From an uncultured Oscillospiraceae bacterium (GTDB lineage: Bacteria; Bacillota; Clostridia; Oscillospirales; Oscillospiraceae), in contig CAJLCG010000050.1 in assembly GCA_905205085.1 (NCBI GenBank), positions 1 through 15,914 of the forward strand: 15,914 nucleotides of DNA. Reading direction: 5' to 3'. A program made the translations under genes and the position numbers. Positions 6,719-13,637 of this stretch are shown here, in pieces. Numbering within the stretch: position 1 is the stretch's first letter; each line of letters opens with the position of its first letter. The notes under the pieces were generated by a model that worked only from the letters and a program-made list of their open reading frames with translations, was not told where the DNA came from and made no database searches.

Positions 6719-7135
6719 ATGGAACCATTAGAAAAAATTGAGCCTATCGCCAGCGTCGTCAACCAGCCCCACCAGTTCTCTTATGAGAACGGCATCTACG
6801 TCACCAAGGTAGAGCCCGGACGGGCGGAGGGCGTGTTGGAGGTGGGACCGGACAGCATCAACCCCCACGGCATGGTCCACGGTGGAGCGCTGGCCACCCT
6901 GGCGGACACCGTGGGAGGCAGCTGCGCCTGTGCCACCGGGCGGCGCTGCGTCACTGCCGGCAGCAGCATGGAATTTCTCCGTCCGGCCAGCGGAAAGCGC
7001 ATCACCTGCATCGCCACCCCGAAAAAGGAGGGACGTACCCTCTCGGTCATCCAGGTGGAGCTGTATAACGATCAGGGCAAACTGGTGGTCACCGGCACGT
7101 TTACCTTTTTCATGATGGAGAAAGTGCCCAAATAA
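6719..7135 (+). CDS. PaaI family hotdog-fold acyl-CoA thioesterase
   Basis: A 138-residue single hotdog domain, normal length for PaaI/YbgC-like thioesterases, which hydrolyse acyl- or aryl-CoA thioesters in the cytoplasm. The diagnostic segment NPHGMVHGGALATLADTVGG (residues 48-67) contains the conserved HGG and the central-helix aspartate D63. The FLRPASGKRITCIATPKKEGRTLSVIQVELYNDQGKLV stretch forms the expected beta-strands. The start ATG follows a perfect AGGAGG and an extended -10 promoter. The gene is monocistronic as far as can be seen: a new promoter (7169-7197) begins 34 bases past its stop. No clear terminator was found between. The natural substrate is unknown. Confidence 0.9.
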   Translation: MEPLEKIEPIASVVNQPHQFSYENGIYVTKVEPGRAEGVLEVGPDSINPHGMVHGGALATLADTVGGSCACATGRRCVTAGSSMEFLRPASGKRITCIATPKKEGRTLSVIQVELYNDQGKLVVTGTFTFFMMEKVPK

Positions 7136-7168
7136 ACGGGGAATCTGGGGGAAAAACGGGAATCAGCC

Positions 7169-7197
7169 TTGACATTCCACCCGGAGCATGGTAGGAT
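7169..7197 (+). promoter_or_regulatory. Sigma-A promoter of the lysine-riboswitch/transporter transcript
   Basis: TTGACA (7169-7174), 17 bases, TAGGAT (7192-7197). The predicted start, near 7204, lies about 13 bases before the aptamer P1 helix. Confidence 0.8.
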
Positions 7198-7216
7198 ACA
7201 CCCAATCAAATACAAA

Positions 7217-7376
7217 GGGATAGAGGCGCGGTTCTCATGCGTACTCCGGGACAAGGCCAGGCAGCCGTTCCGGGGGAGAGGGTGAACCGCCGAAGGTCCC
7301 CACCGCCTGCCTGGGCGGCGGACCTGGGCCGCGGGATAAGATCCTGCGGACTGTCACTTTTGTGGAGCGCTATCCA
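7217..7376 (+). ncRNA. Lysine riboswitch (L-box) aptamer
   Basis: The segment matches the lysine aptamer architecture. P1 pairs ggatag (7218-7223) with ctatcc (7370-7375). The core has AGAGGCGC directly after P1. P2 pairs gcggttc (7228-7234) with gaaccgc (7284-7290), followed by the hallmark GCCGAAGG. A hairpin ggtcc...ggacc holds an inner ccgcc/ggcgg stem, and next is a ccgcgggat/atcctgcgg hairpin. The 3' core is ACTGTCAC-TTTT-GTGGAGCGCTATCC. These conserved blocks occur in the same order as in the Bacillus lysC leader. With the downstream terminator it should switch transporter expression off when lysine is plentiful. Confidence 0.93.
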
Positions 7377-7379
7377 GAG

Positions 7380-7455
7380 GTCCTCTTGCCGCGGTTTTCT
7401 GCGGAAAGAGGACATCCGGTTTTGCCATGGGCGCGCTTCGCGTTCATGGTTTTTT
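7380..7455 (+). terminator. Riboswitch expression platform with intrinsic terminator
   Basis: The terminator is an 11-bp stem (7425-7435 with 7439-7449, 3-base loop, two G-U pairs) followed by six T (7450-7455). Upstream, a hairpin 7380-7387/7406-7413 encloses a small ccgc/gcgg stem. A competing pairing is visible: tggagcgc at the 3' end of the aptamer (7363-7370) can pair with gcgcttcg inside the terminator stem (7433-7440, two wobbles). It would break both P1 and the terminator, giving a plausible antiterminator in the lysine-free state (inference). Confidence 0.85.
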
Positions 7456-7533
7456 GTTGCGCAAGCGCACCGGGAGAGATGTCGTGTGTGTTGGTCATCC
7501 CGGTGGAAATTATTTTGGAGGGAAATGAGAACT

Positions 7534-9294
7534 ATGAGAATGAACCGACGCTGGTTGGGTCGGATCGTGCTGGCACTGATCCTGGTCCTGACCTTGATGA
7601 GCGTGGCCTTTGCTGCCGGCAGCGGCAGTGAGCGGCCTATGGTGGAATGCCCCGACTGCAGCGGCTACGGCGTGTGCATGGAGTGCTACGGCACCGACCC
7701 TGCCTGCTCTGCCTGTGAAGGGACCAACATGTGCGCCACCTGCGGCGGCGAAGGTGTGGTCCCCGCGGCCAGCAACTTCTATTCCACCGCGTTTGCCCTG
7801 CTGCCCCCCGTCATTGCCATCGCCCTGGCCCTGATCACCAAGGAGGTCTACTCCTCCCTGTTTATCGGTATCCTGGTGGGCGGCCTGCTCTACTCCAACT
7901 TCTCCTTTGAGGGTACCGTCCTTCACGTCTTTGAGGACGGCATCGCCTCCGTTCTGTCCGACAGCTACAACGTAGGCATTCTGATCTTCCTGGTCATCCT
8001 GGGCTCCATGGTGTGCCTGATGAACAAGGCGGGCGGCTCCGCCGCCTTCGGCCGCTGGGCCTCCCAGAACATCAAGAGCCGTGTGGGTGCGCAGCTGGCT
8101 GCCATCCTGCTGGGCGTGCTCATCTTCATCGATGACTACTTCAACTGCCTCACCGTGGGCTCCGTTATGCGTCCCATCACCGACAAGCACAACGTCTCCC
8201 GCGTGAAGCTGGCCTACCTCATCGACGCCACCGCCGCCCCGGTTTGTATCATCGCCCCCATCAGCTCCTGGGCCGCCGCCGTCTCCGGCTTCGTGGAGGA
8301 CGGCCAGGGCCTGGCTCTGTTCATCAAGGCCATCCCCTATAACTTCTACGCTCTGCTGACCATCGTGATGATGATCTCCATGGTGGTCATGAAGGTGGAG
8401 TTTGGCCCCATGCTCAAGTATGAGCGCAACGCCATCAAGACCGGCGACCTGTTCTCCGGCTCCAACCCCTATGCCGGCCTCATCGAGGAGGACGCCGACG
8501 ACAGCAAGGGCAAGGTCATCGACCTGGTGCTGCCCATCATCGTGCTGGTCATCTGCTGCGTCATCGGTATGATCTACTCCGGCGGCTTCTTCTCCGGCAC
8601 CAACTTTGTGGATGCCTTCTCCAACTCCGATGCCTCCGTGGGCCTGATGCTGGGCTCCGCCTTCGGCCTCATTTTCACCCTGATTTTCTACTCCATCCGT
8701 CGCGCCATGTCTTTCCGTGACATGATGGGCTGCATCCCCGAGGGCTTCAAGGCCATGGTGCCCGCCATCATGATCCTCACCTTTGCTTGGTCCCTGAAGG
8801 CTATGACCGACTCCCTGGGCGCCACCGCCTTCGTGGAGTATGTGGTCAATGAGTATGCCAAGGGCTTTGCCCTGTTCCTGCCCGCCATCGTGTTTGTGAT
8901 CGGCTGCCTGCTGGCCTTTGCCACCGGCACCAGCTGGGGCACCTTCGGTATCCTGATCCCCATCACCCTGGCCATCTTCCCCCTGGACGACCCCATGGGT
9001 GTGGTGTGTGTGTCCGCCTGCATGGCCGGCGCTGTGTGCGGCGACCACTGCTCCCCCATCTCCGACACCACCATCATGGCCTCTGCCGGTGCTCAGTGTG
9101 ACCACGTCAACCACGTGTCCACCCAGCTGCCCTATGCCACCGCCTGTGCCTTCATCTCCTGCATCAGCTACGTGCTGGCCGGCCTGCTGATCCACTTCGG
9201 CGCTCCCGGTCTGCTGGCTCTGCCTGTGGGCATCGTGCTGGTGCTTGGCTTCCTGTTCTTCATGCGCACCCACGGCGACGGCGTGGAGAGCTAA
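7534..9294 (+). CDS. NhaC-family Na+/H+ antiporter-type transporter, probable lysine transporter, with exported CxxCxG domain
   Basis: A 586-residue polytopic membrane protein. NhaC-family signatures are strong: IDDYFNCLTVGSVMRPITDKH, IDATAAPVCIIAPISSWAAAVSGF, FATGTSWGTFGILIPI and CGDHCSPISDTTIMASAGAQCDHVNHV. Control by a lysine riboswitch points to lysine uptake; NhaC-type candidate lysine transporters (called LysW) are known from comparative work on LYS elements. Unusually, the N-terminus has a signal-like helix (residues 11-27, ending AFA-A), then four CxxC pairs (39/42, 48/51, 58/61, 67/70), mostly CxxCxG, resembling the DnaJ zinc domain. With positive charges before the helix, this domain should face outside. 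The ATG at 7534 lies 11 bases after GGAGGG; ATGs at 7525 (too close) and 7540 are alternatives. It makes this protein about 75 residues longer than usual relatives. Confidence 0.88.
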   Translation: MRMNRRWLGRIVLALILVLTLMSVAFAAGSGSERPMVECPDCSGYGVCMECYGTDPACSACEGTNMCATCGGEGVVPAASNFYSTAFALLPPVIAIALALITKEVYSSLFIGILVGGLLYSNFSFEGTVLHVFEDGIASVLSDSYNVGILIFLVILGSMVCLMNKAGGSAAFGRWASQNIKSRVGAQLAAILLGVLIFIDDYFNCLTVGSVMRPITDKHNVSRVKLAYLIDATAAPVCIIAPISSWAAAVSGFVEDGQGLALFIKAIPYNFYALLTIVMMISMVVMKVEFGPMLKYERNAIKTGDLFSGSNPYAGLIEEDADDSKGKVIDLVLPIIVLVICCVIGMIYSGGFFSGTNFVDAFSNSDASVGLMLGSAFGLIFTLIFYSIRRAMSFRDMMGCIPEGFKAMVPAIMILTFAWSLKAMTDSLGATAFVEYVVNEYAKGFALFLPAIVFVIGCLLAFATGTSWGTFGILIPITLAIFPLDDPMGVVCVSACMAGAVCGDHCSPISDTTIMASAGAQCDHVNHVSTQLPYATACAFISCISYVLAGLLIHFGAPGLLALPVGIVLVLGFLFFMRTHGDGVES

Positions 9295-9315
9295 GCCCCA
9301 TACCATCGATCGCAT

Positions 9316-9351
9316 AAAAAAGGACCCATCCAAACGGATGGGTCCTTTTTT
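9316..9351. terminator. Bidirectional terminator between convergent genes
   Basis: A 10-bp GC-containing stem (9322-9331 with 9336-9345, loop aaac), extended by A/T runs on both sides, so that each strand ends in six T. It lies 21 bases past the transporter stop and five bases past the stop of the small minus-strand gene, serving both. Confidence 0.95.
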
Positions 9352-9356
9352 GTGGT

Positions 9357-9539
9357 TTAGTCAGGAATCTGTTCCGGAGCGGGGCCGCTAGGCTGGTGCT
9401 TTTTCCCCTCTTCCACCTTCTTCTCACGCTCGGCCAGGCCCTGAAGCACCTGGATGGCGTAGTCGATGGCGGGGATGGCGCTGGCGGTGCAGTACTGCCG
9501 GACTTGCTTGAGTTCCTTGATGGCCTGATGAGCGGTCAT
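9357..9539 (-). CDS. Small hypothetical protein (60 residues)
   Basis: I do not recognise a named family. The first 45 residues look like a compact amphipathic helical hairpin (AIKELKQVRQYCTASAIPAIDYAIQVLQGLAERE), a pattern common in small Clostridial and phage-derived proteins. The tail is charged and then Pro-rich (KKVEEGKKHQPSGPAPEQIPD) and probably disordered. The ATG at 9539 is preceded by GAGAGGAAG; a seven-codon extension would need a TTG start lacking its own ribosome site. A good promoter precedes it and a shared terminator follows, so it is likely a real transcript. It may also receive read-through from the ABC operon, for which no terminator is visible. Confidence 0.7.
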   Translation of the reverse strand: MTAHQAIKELKQVRQYCTASAIPAIDYAIQVLQGLAEREKKVEEGKKHQPSGPAPEQIPD

Positions 9540-9574
9540 AGAACACACTTCCTCTCCCAAATATCTCTGAGCCT

Positions 9575-9604
9575 ATTGTAGCACGAAGGGGGAGAGCGGT
9601 GCAA
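9575..9604 (-). promoter_or_regulatory. Extended -10 sigma-A promoter of the 60-residue protein gene
   Basis: Read on the minus strand: TTGCAC (9599-9604), 18 bases, TGC-TACAAT (-10 at 9575-9580). It is located between the ABC permease stop and the small gene. Confidence 0.7.
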
Positions 9605-9624
9605 GGAAAAACCGGCCCAGACGC

Positions 9625-10272
9625 TTAAAACTCTTTGCGCTCCAGAATGCGGCAGGAGATGAGATAGGACGCTACCATTCCCAACAGAGGCAGAAGGGGG
9701 AGCAGAAGGGCGAATGCGATGGCGGTGGCCTCGGGGATCTGCTCCAGGAAGGAGAGGCCGTCCAGCATTCCAAGTTTAGAGGCTACCACCAGGAGAATGA
9801 TGGGCAGGAAAATGACCAGGTAGAAGTAGGGGCGGGCGCGCTCCGGCCCCAGCTTGTAGGTCAGGGGCAGCAAAATGTCGCAGTAGAGAAGACCAAGGCC
9901 CAGAGAGACCATGACGGTCAGGCAGTTTTCCACCAGATTGGGGTCGTGGAAAAAGCCAGAGAGGACCAGGCAGGACACCAGGCCGAACAGGGCGGCGAAC
10001 AGGGCGAGGGACAGAGCGAAGAGATAGCGGGCTCCCGCTACGGCCCGGCGGCCCAGAGGCAGGGAGAAGGCATATCGGTCCCACTTGGACAGCTCATCGT
10101 AGGAGAAGGCGCTCAGGGGCAGCATCATAATGATGATCTGTACCATGGCGGTGATAAAAGAGATGGGGAAGATTCCCAGGGCGGCCATGACAAAGTAGAA
10201 CGCCAGAAACAGAATGTAGGTTTTGATGGATTTCCGCATGACCAGAAAATCCTTGACCATCAGGCCGGTCAT
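9625..10272 (-). CDS. ABC-2 type transporter permease
   Basis: A 215-residue membrane protein with about six hydrophobic segments (near 17-35, 37-56, 84-105, 117-137, 147-163, 188-208), fitting the small ABC-2 permease group found with YtrA-regulated transporters. It probably pairs with the ATPase encoded just upstream. The ATG overlaps the ATPase stop as ATGA (10269-10272), implying coupled translation and stoichiometric assembly. The short loop EERARPYFYL-type region between segments 4 and 5 (GPERARPYFY) would lie in the cytoplasm. Substrate is unknown; related Ytr-like systems respond to cell-envelope stress or export peptides, which is only an analogy here. Confidence 0.85.
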   Translation of the reverse strand: MTGLMVKDFLVMRKSIKTYILFLAFYFVMAALGIFPISFITAMVQIIIMMLPLSAFSYDELSKWDRYAFSLPLGRRAVAGARYLFALSLALFAALFGLVSCLVLSGFFHDPNLVENCLTVMVSLGLGLLYCDILLPLTYKLGPERARPYFYLVIFLPIILLVVASKLGMLDGLSFLEQIPEATAIAFALLLPLLPLLGMVASYLISCRILERKEF

Positions 10273-11129
10273 ACTTGCTCCCCCTTTCCAATAAAGAGCA
10301 TGATGTCCTCCAGGGAGATGGGCTCCACCATCAGCTGGGGGTATTTTTTGCGGAAAACAGTCCGGTCGCTCACCAGGGCCTCGCAGCCATAGGAGCCCTT
10401 CCGCACCCGGACCAGATCTTCAGGCTGGATGGTGGAGAGCTGCTGGGCGGTGCAGGCCAGGCGGCCATAGTTGTCCTGAATGACGTCCTTGGCTTCGGAG
10501 AGCACCACACGGCCCTGGTGGAGGTAGGTGATATAGTCGGCTACCTTCTCCAGGTCGCTGGTAATGTGGCTGGAGATCAGGATGGCGTGGTCCTCGTCCT
10601 GAATAAAGTTTAAAAACTCGTCCAGGATCTCGTCCCGCACTACCGGGTCTAGCCCGGCGGTGGCCTCATCCAGAATGAGCAGCTTGGGATGGTGAGCCAG
10701 GGCGGCAGCCAGGGACAGCTTCATCTTCATGCCCCGGGAGAACTCCTTGACATATTTGCCCTCGGGCAGCTGGAATTTTTTCAGGCAGGAGGCAAAGAGT
10801 GCCTTATCCCAGTTTTGATAGACCCGGGAGAGAATGGTGTGGATGTCCGCGGGACGCAGGGTGTCATGGAAGTAGCACTCGTCCAGCACTACACCCACCT
10901 CCGCCTTGGCCTGCCGCTCCTGGGCAATGTTGTCATAGCCCATGAGGGTGATGGTGCCCGCGTCCCGGCGGATCAGATTCAGGATGCACTTGATGGTGGT
11001 GGTCTTGCCCGCGCCGTTTTCTCCGATGAGGCCCATGATGGACCCGCCGGGGAGAGTCAGATCGATATGGTCCAGGGCAAAGTCGCCGTAAGACTTGCAA
11101 AGGCCGGATATTTCAATACTGTTTGTCAT
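10269..11129 (-). CDS. ABC transporter ATP-binding protein (YtrB-like)
   Basis: A 286-residue ATPase. Walker A is GENGAGKTT at 36-44, the signature is SRGMKMK from 131 (a variant of LSGGQ, as usual in this subgroup), Walker B LLILDE at 150-155 is followed by AGLDP, and the switch histidine is H188 in SSH. The roughly 70-residue C-terminal extension after the H-loop region is typical of exporters of the BcrA/YtrB type. It powers transport with the ABC-2 permease encoded next, whose start overlaps its stop by four bases. The ATG lies two bases after the stop of the GntR regulator gene, so all three form one operon. Substrate is unknown. Confidence 0.93.
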   Translation of the reverse strand: MTNSIEISGLCKSYGDFALDHIDLTLPGGSIMGLIGENGAGKTTTIKCILNLIRRDAGTITLMGYDNIAQERQAKAEVGVVLDECYFHDTLRPADIHTILSRVYQNWDKALFASCLKKFQLPEGKYVKEFSRGMKMKLSLAAALAHHPKLLILDEATAGLDPVVRDEILDEFLNFIQDEDHAILISSHITSDLEKVADYITYLHQGRVVLSEAKDVIQDNYGRLACTAQQLSTIQPEDLVRVRKGSYGCEALVSDRTVFRKKYPQLMVEPISLEDIMLFIGKGEQV

Positions 11130-11131
11130 AA

Positions 11132-11518
11132 TCAGTCACCTTGATACAATATGTTGAGCGTTTCTGTGAGCTCTTCCAGGGTGAAGCCGCCCTTTCGGGC
11201 CTCGTCCACCGCCTGGGACAGGAGCTCCTCCACCCGGCGCAGCTGGGCTTCCCGCAGCAGTTCCCGGTTTTGGGGGGCCACAAAGCAGCCCTTGCCCGGG
11301 ATGTTCTGCAAGAACCCCTCCCGTTCCAGCTCCTCATAGGCCCGCTTGGTGGTGATGACCGAGATGTGCAGCTCCTTGGCCAGCAGGCGCATGGAGGGCA
11401 GGGCGTCCCCCGCCGCCAGCGTGCCGGACAGGATCTGGCTTTTCACCTGGTCGGAGATTTGCTCGTAGATGGGTTTTCCGCTGGAGTTGCTGAGAATGAT
11501 ATCCATTTGGCGCACCAT
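11132..11518 (-). CDS. GntR family transcriptional regulator, YtrA subfamily
   Basis: A 128-residue regulator. Residues about 8-75 form the GntR winged-helix domain (KPIYEQISDQVKSQILSGTLAAGDALPSMRLLAKELHISVITTKRAYEELEREGFL). The short helical C-terminus (about 85-125), not a large effector domain, is diagnostic of YtrA-type members, which usually repress the ABC operon they head. The AT-rich dyads on its promoter are likely autoregulatory sites. Start choice is uncertain: ATG 11518 (MVRQMDII) and ATG 11506 (MDII, the usual family start) both lack a good Shine-Dalgarno sequence; only a GGGCGG-like stretch is present. The stop is two bases before the ATPase start. Confidence 0.9.
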   Translation of the reverse strand: MVRQMDIILSNSSGKPIYEQISDQVKSQILSGTLAAGDALPSMRLLAKELHISVITTKRAYEELEREGFLQNIPGKGCFVAPQNRELLREAQLRRVEELLSQAVDEARKGGFTLEELTETLNILYQGD

Positions 11519-11583
11519 ATAAACCGCCCGCCCCTGCCCGCCCTGCGCATGGGTCGGATGGAGTTGCGGCTTTCCTTTCGTTA

Positions 11584-11635
11584 TAGTGTATATATACTAC
11601 ATGCACAGTATATATGCTATATACACAGCTGTCAA
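11584..11635 (-). promoter_or_regulatory. Promoter of the GntR-ABC operon with overlapping AT-rich dyads
   Basis: Read on the minus strand: TTGACA (11630-11635), 17 bases, TATACT (11607-11612). One inverted repeat, gtatata-tgc-tatatac (11608-11624), covers the spacer and -10. A second, the 10-bp palindrome gtatatatac (11588-11597) within a near-perfect 16-base dyad (11584-11599), covers the start site. These are good candidate operators for the GntR protein. The predicted leader is about 80 nt. Confidence 0.75.
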
Positions 11636-11646
11636 GGGGAATGAGC

Positions 11647-11685
11647 AAAAAAATTCCGCCCCAGTCCGGAAGAGTGGACGGGCGG
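11647..11685 (-). terminator. Minus-strand terminator-like hairpin upstream of the GntR promoter
   Basis: A 6-bp outer stem (11656-11661 with 11680-11685) and a 4-bp inner stem (11664-11667 with 11676-11679) have a 2-base bulge. On the minus strand AA and then seven T follow. No minus-strand gene ends here, so it may block antisense transcription from the MATE side. Confidence 0.5.
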
Positions 11686-11686
11686 C

Positions 11687-11715
11687 TTTACAGTCTATGG
11701 ACAGCGTGTTATAAT
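11687..11715 (+). promoter_or_regulatory. Sigma-A promoter of the MATE transporter gene
   Basis: TTTACA (11687-11692), 17 bases, TATAAT (11710-11715). A GGCCGG-AAAA-CCGGCC hairpin (11727-11742) lies at the 5' end of the predicted leader; it has no U-tract and may stabilise the mRNA. Confidence 0.8.
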
Positions 11716-11774
11716 ATCCGCTGCTTGGCCGGAAAACCGGCCGAATGTGTGAGAAATGGGAGAGAAAATAGACC

Positions 11775-13160
11775 ATGAGAGTGGAAAATGATCTGAGAAA
11801 TGATCCCATCCGCCCGCTGGTGCTGCGCATTGCCATTCCAAGCATGCTGGCCCAGTTTGTCAGCGTGCTGTACAGCGTGGTGGACCGGATCTACATCGGC
11901 AACATCCCGGAGGTGGGCAGTTTGGCCCTGGCGGGTGCGGGGGTGTGCGGTCCCATCGTGACCATGCTGGGGTCGGTGGCCTTCTGGGTGGGTGTGGGCG
12001 GTTCGCCCCTGGTGAGTATCCGCCTGGGCGAGGGCCGGCGGGAGCAGGCAAAACAGATTGTGGCCAACGCTTTCTTGCTGCTGATCGTCATGTCCCTGGC
12101 CCTGATGGGGGTGGCCTATGCTACTCGCCGGCCTGCCCTGCTGCTGTTCGGCGCCAGTTCGGAGACCCTGCCCTACGCCATGGAGTACTACTCCTGGTAT
12201 CTGTCCGGTACCGTTTTTGCCCTGCTGTCTACCGGTATGAACCAGTTTGTCATCTGCCAGGGCTTTGCCAAAAAGGGCATGCAGTCGGTGATCCTGGGCG
12301 CGGTGATGAATATTTTACTGGATCCCCTGTTCATCTTCGTGCTGAAGATGGGGGTCAAGGGAGCGGCAGTGGCCACCGTGCTCAGCCAGCTGTGCAGTGC
12401 CCTATTTGTGCTCCACTTCCTGTTTGGGCCGGTGCCCCAGGTGGGCATCTCCTTTGGCGGTTATCGTCCCCGGCTGATGGGCCGCATTTTGGCCACCGGT
12501 TTAACGCCCTTCCTGATTATTGCGGTGGATAACCTGATGATCATCGTCCTCAATGCTCTGCTCCAGCGCTACGGCGGCGAAAGCCAGGGTGACCTGCTGG
12601 TGGCGGCAGCCACTATTTCCCAGAGCTTCATGCTGGTGGTTACCATGCCTCTGGGCGGCATGACGGGAGGTACTGCCTCCATTTTGGGCTACAACCTGGG
12701 TGCGGGACAGCCCAAGCGCATCCTGGAGGCCCAGAAGTACATCCTGATCCTGGCGGTGGCGTACACCGGGGTGCTGTGCCTGGTGGGGCAGCTGTTTGCC
12801 GCCCCCTTTACCCGCATCTTCACCCCGGATGTACAGGTGTCCGCTCTGGCGGTCAACGCCATCCGCATCACCACCCTGGGTATCGTGCCCCTGGGCGTGC
12901 AGTATGTGATCGTGGACGGATTGACGGGAATGGGAATGATGCGCTACTCCCTGCCCCTGTCCGCCTTCCGCAAGCTGGTGTATTTTGTGGCCATCTTTGT
13001 TCTGCCCGCTGCCTTTGGCGCTATGGCCATCTTCTTCGCCGAGCCCATCTCCGACTTCATCCCGCCGGTGGTGACGGTGCTGTTTTACTGGCGCAAGATC
13101 CCCTGGCTCAAGCAGCAGGCACTGCTCCACGGACAGCCCAAGGAGACGACTCAGGCCTGA
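11775..13160 (+). CDS. MATE family efflux transporter
   Basis: A 461-residue inner-membrane protein with about 12 hydrophobic segments in two similar halves, normal for the DinF/NorM superfamily. These exporters couple Na+ or H+ influx to drug or metabolite extrusion. Typical features are the opening NDPIRPLVLRIAIPSMLAQFVSVLYSVVDRIYIG, the inter-half MNQFVICQGFAKKGMQSVILGAVMNILLDPLFIF, and the second-half NLGAGQPKRI. The ATG lies ten bases after GGGAGAG. It is monocistronic behind a near-consensus promoter, divergent from the GntR operon. Its stop codon overlaps the 3' end of the convergent TSCPD gene by ten bases. The first clear terminator on this strand is at 13437-13467, so its mRNA probably runs antisense across that whole gene. 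Substrate unknown. Confidence 0.92.
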   Translation: MRVENDLRNDPIRPLVLRIAIPSMLAQFVSVLYSVVDRIYIGNIPEVGSLALAGAGVCGPIVTMLGSVAFWVGVGGSPLVSIRLGEGRREQAKQIVANAFLLLIVMSLALMGVAYATRRPALLLFGASSETLPYAMEYYSWYLSGTVFALLSTGMNQFVICQGFAKKGMQSVILGAVMNILLDPLFIFVLKMGVKGAAVATVLSQLCSALFVLHFLFGPVPQVGISFGGYRPRLMGRILATGLTPFLIIAVDNLMIIVLNALLQRYGGESQGDLLVAAATISQSFMLVVTMPLGGMTGGTASILGYNLGAGQPKRILEAQKYILILAVAYTGVLCLVGQLFAAPFTRIFTPDVQVSALAVNAIRITTLGIVPLGVQYVIVDGLTGMGMMRYSLPLSAFRKLVYFVAIFVLPAAFGAMAIFFAEPISDFIPPVVTVLFYWRKIPWLKQQALLHGQPKETTQA

Positions 13161-13402
13161 GGCATCGCGGTACGCAGGGCCTTGGCAATCTGGTCGGGGC
13201 AGGAGGTGGCCTTGCCGCCGCAGCGGATGCCCTCCATGCGGGCAATGGCGTCCTCCACCTTCATGCCCTTGAGCAGGCTGGAGATGCCCTTCAGGTTGCC
13301 GTCGCAGCCGCCGATAACCTGCACGGACTGGATGATGCCGTCCTCCACCTGGATGGAGAAGAACCGGGAACAGACGCCCCGGGGAGTGTACTCAATCGTC
13401 AT
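13151..13402 (-). CDS. TSCPD domain protein (TIGR03905-like, four-cysteine)
   Basis: An 83-residue protein made of one TSCPD domain, of the short form named for four conserved cysteines, here C11, C33, C61 and C68. Motifs are YTPRGVCSRFF, VIGGCDGNLKGIS, and GIRCGGKATSCPDQIAKAL. Related domains occur at the end of some ribonucleotide reductases, and metal binding has been proposed; the function of the free-standing protein is not established. The ATG follows AAGGAGC by eight bases. An extended -10 promoter (13475-13483) precedes it, and the leader opens with a strong hairpin. Its last ten bases overlap the end of the convergent MATE gene. Confidence 0.9.
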   Translation of the reverse strand: MTIEYTPRGVCSRFFSIQVEDGIIQSVQVIGGCDGNLKGISSLLKGMKVEDAIARMEGIRCGGKATSCPDQIAKALRTAMPQA

Positions 13403-13436
13403 ATCAATCGCTCCTTTTATATCTATGGAAATAGAA

Positions 13437-13467
13437 GAAAAGCGGCCCGGCTGACTGGGCCGCTTTT
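13437..13467. terminator. Terminator-like hairpin between TSCPD and spo0A genes
   Basis: An 8-bp GC stem (13441-13448 with 13457-13464, 8-base loop) extended by aaa/ttt, so T runs follow on both strands. On the plus strand it is the first terminator after the MATE gene. On the minus strand it lies at the very start of the predicted TSCPD transcript. Confidence 0.7.
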
Positions 13468-13474
13468 CCTTGTT

Positions 13475-13483
13475 ATTATAGCA
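13475..13483 (-). promoter_or_regulatory. Extended -10 promoter of the TSCPD gene
   Basis: The minus strand reads TGC-TATAAT, an ideal extended -10. No good -35 is seen at 16-19 bases upstream. The predicted start is near 13468. Confidence 0.5.
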
Positions 13484-13510
13484 AATTCAGACAAGAAAAT
13501 CTATACGGGC

Positions 13511-13552
13511 AAAAAAAGACGGACCATAGAGATTCAGCTCAACGGTCCGTCT
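13511..13552 (-). terminator. Rho-independent terminator after spo0A
   Basis: A perfect 9-bp stem (13517-13525 with 13544-13552) with an 18-base loop, followed on the minus strand by a run of T (13511-13517). It lies about 85 bases past the spo0A stop. Confidence 0.8.
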
Positions 13553-13637
13553 GGAAGGAAAACTATCATATTCTGCTCATTTCTACTACATAGGATACGG
13601 GGGTTGGGATATACTCAGGGAGAGAGGATGGATTGGA

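Noticed and set aside
7510..9333. Very long open frame antisense to the NhaC-type transporter
   Set aside because: Its composition is dominated by His/Gln/Gly/Asp runs typical of the complement of GC-rich hydrophobic coding DNA. It has no recognisable domain, and the sense gene has a riboswitch, promoter, terminator and family motifs.
11116..11518. Alternative start of the GntR gene at 11506
   Set aside because: Not excluded: it matches the usual family N-terminus, but neither candidate start has a convincing ribosome site, so the longer form is listed and the doubt stated.
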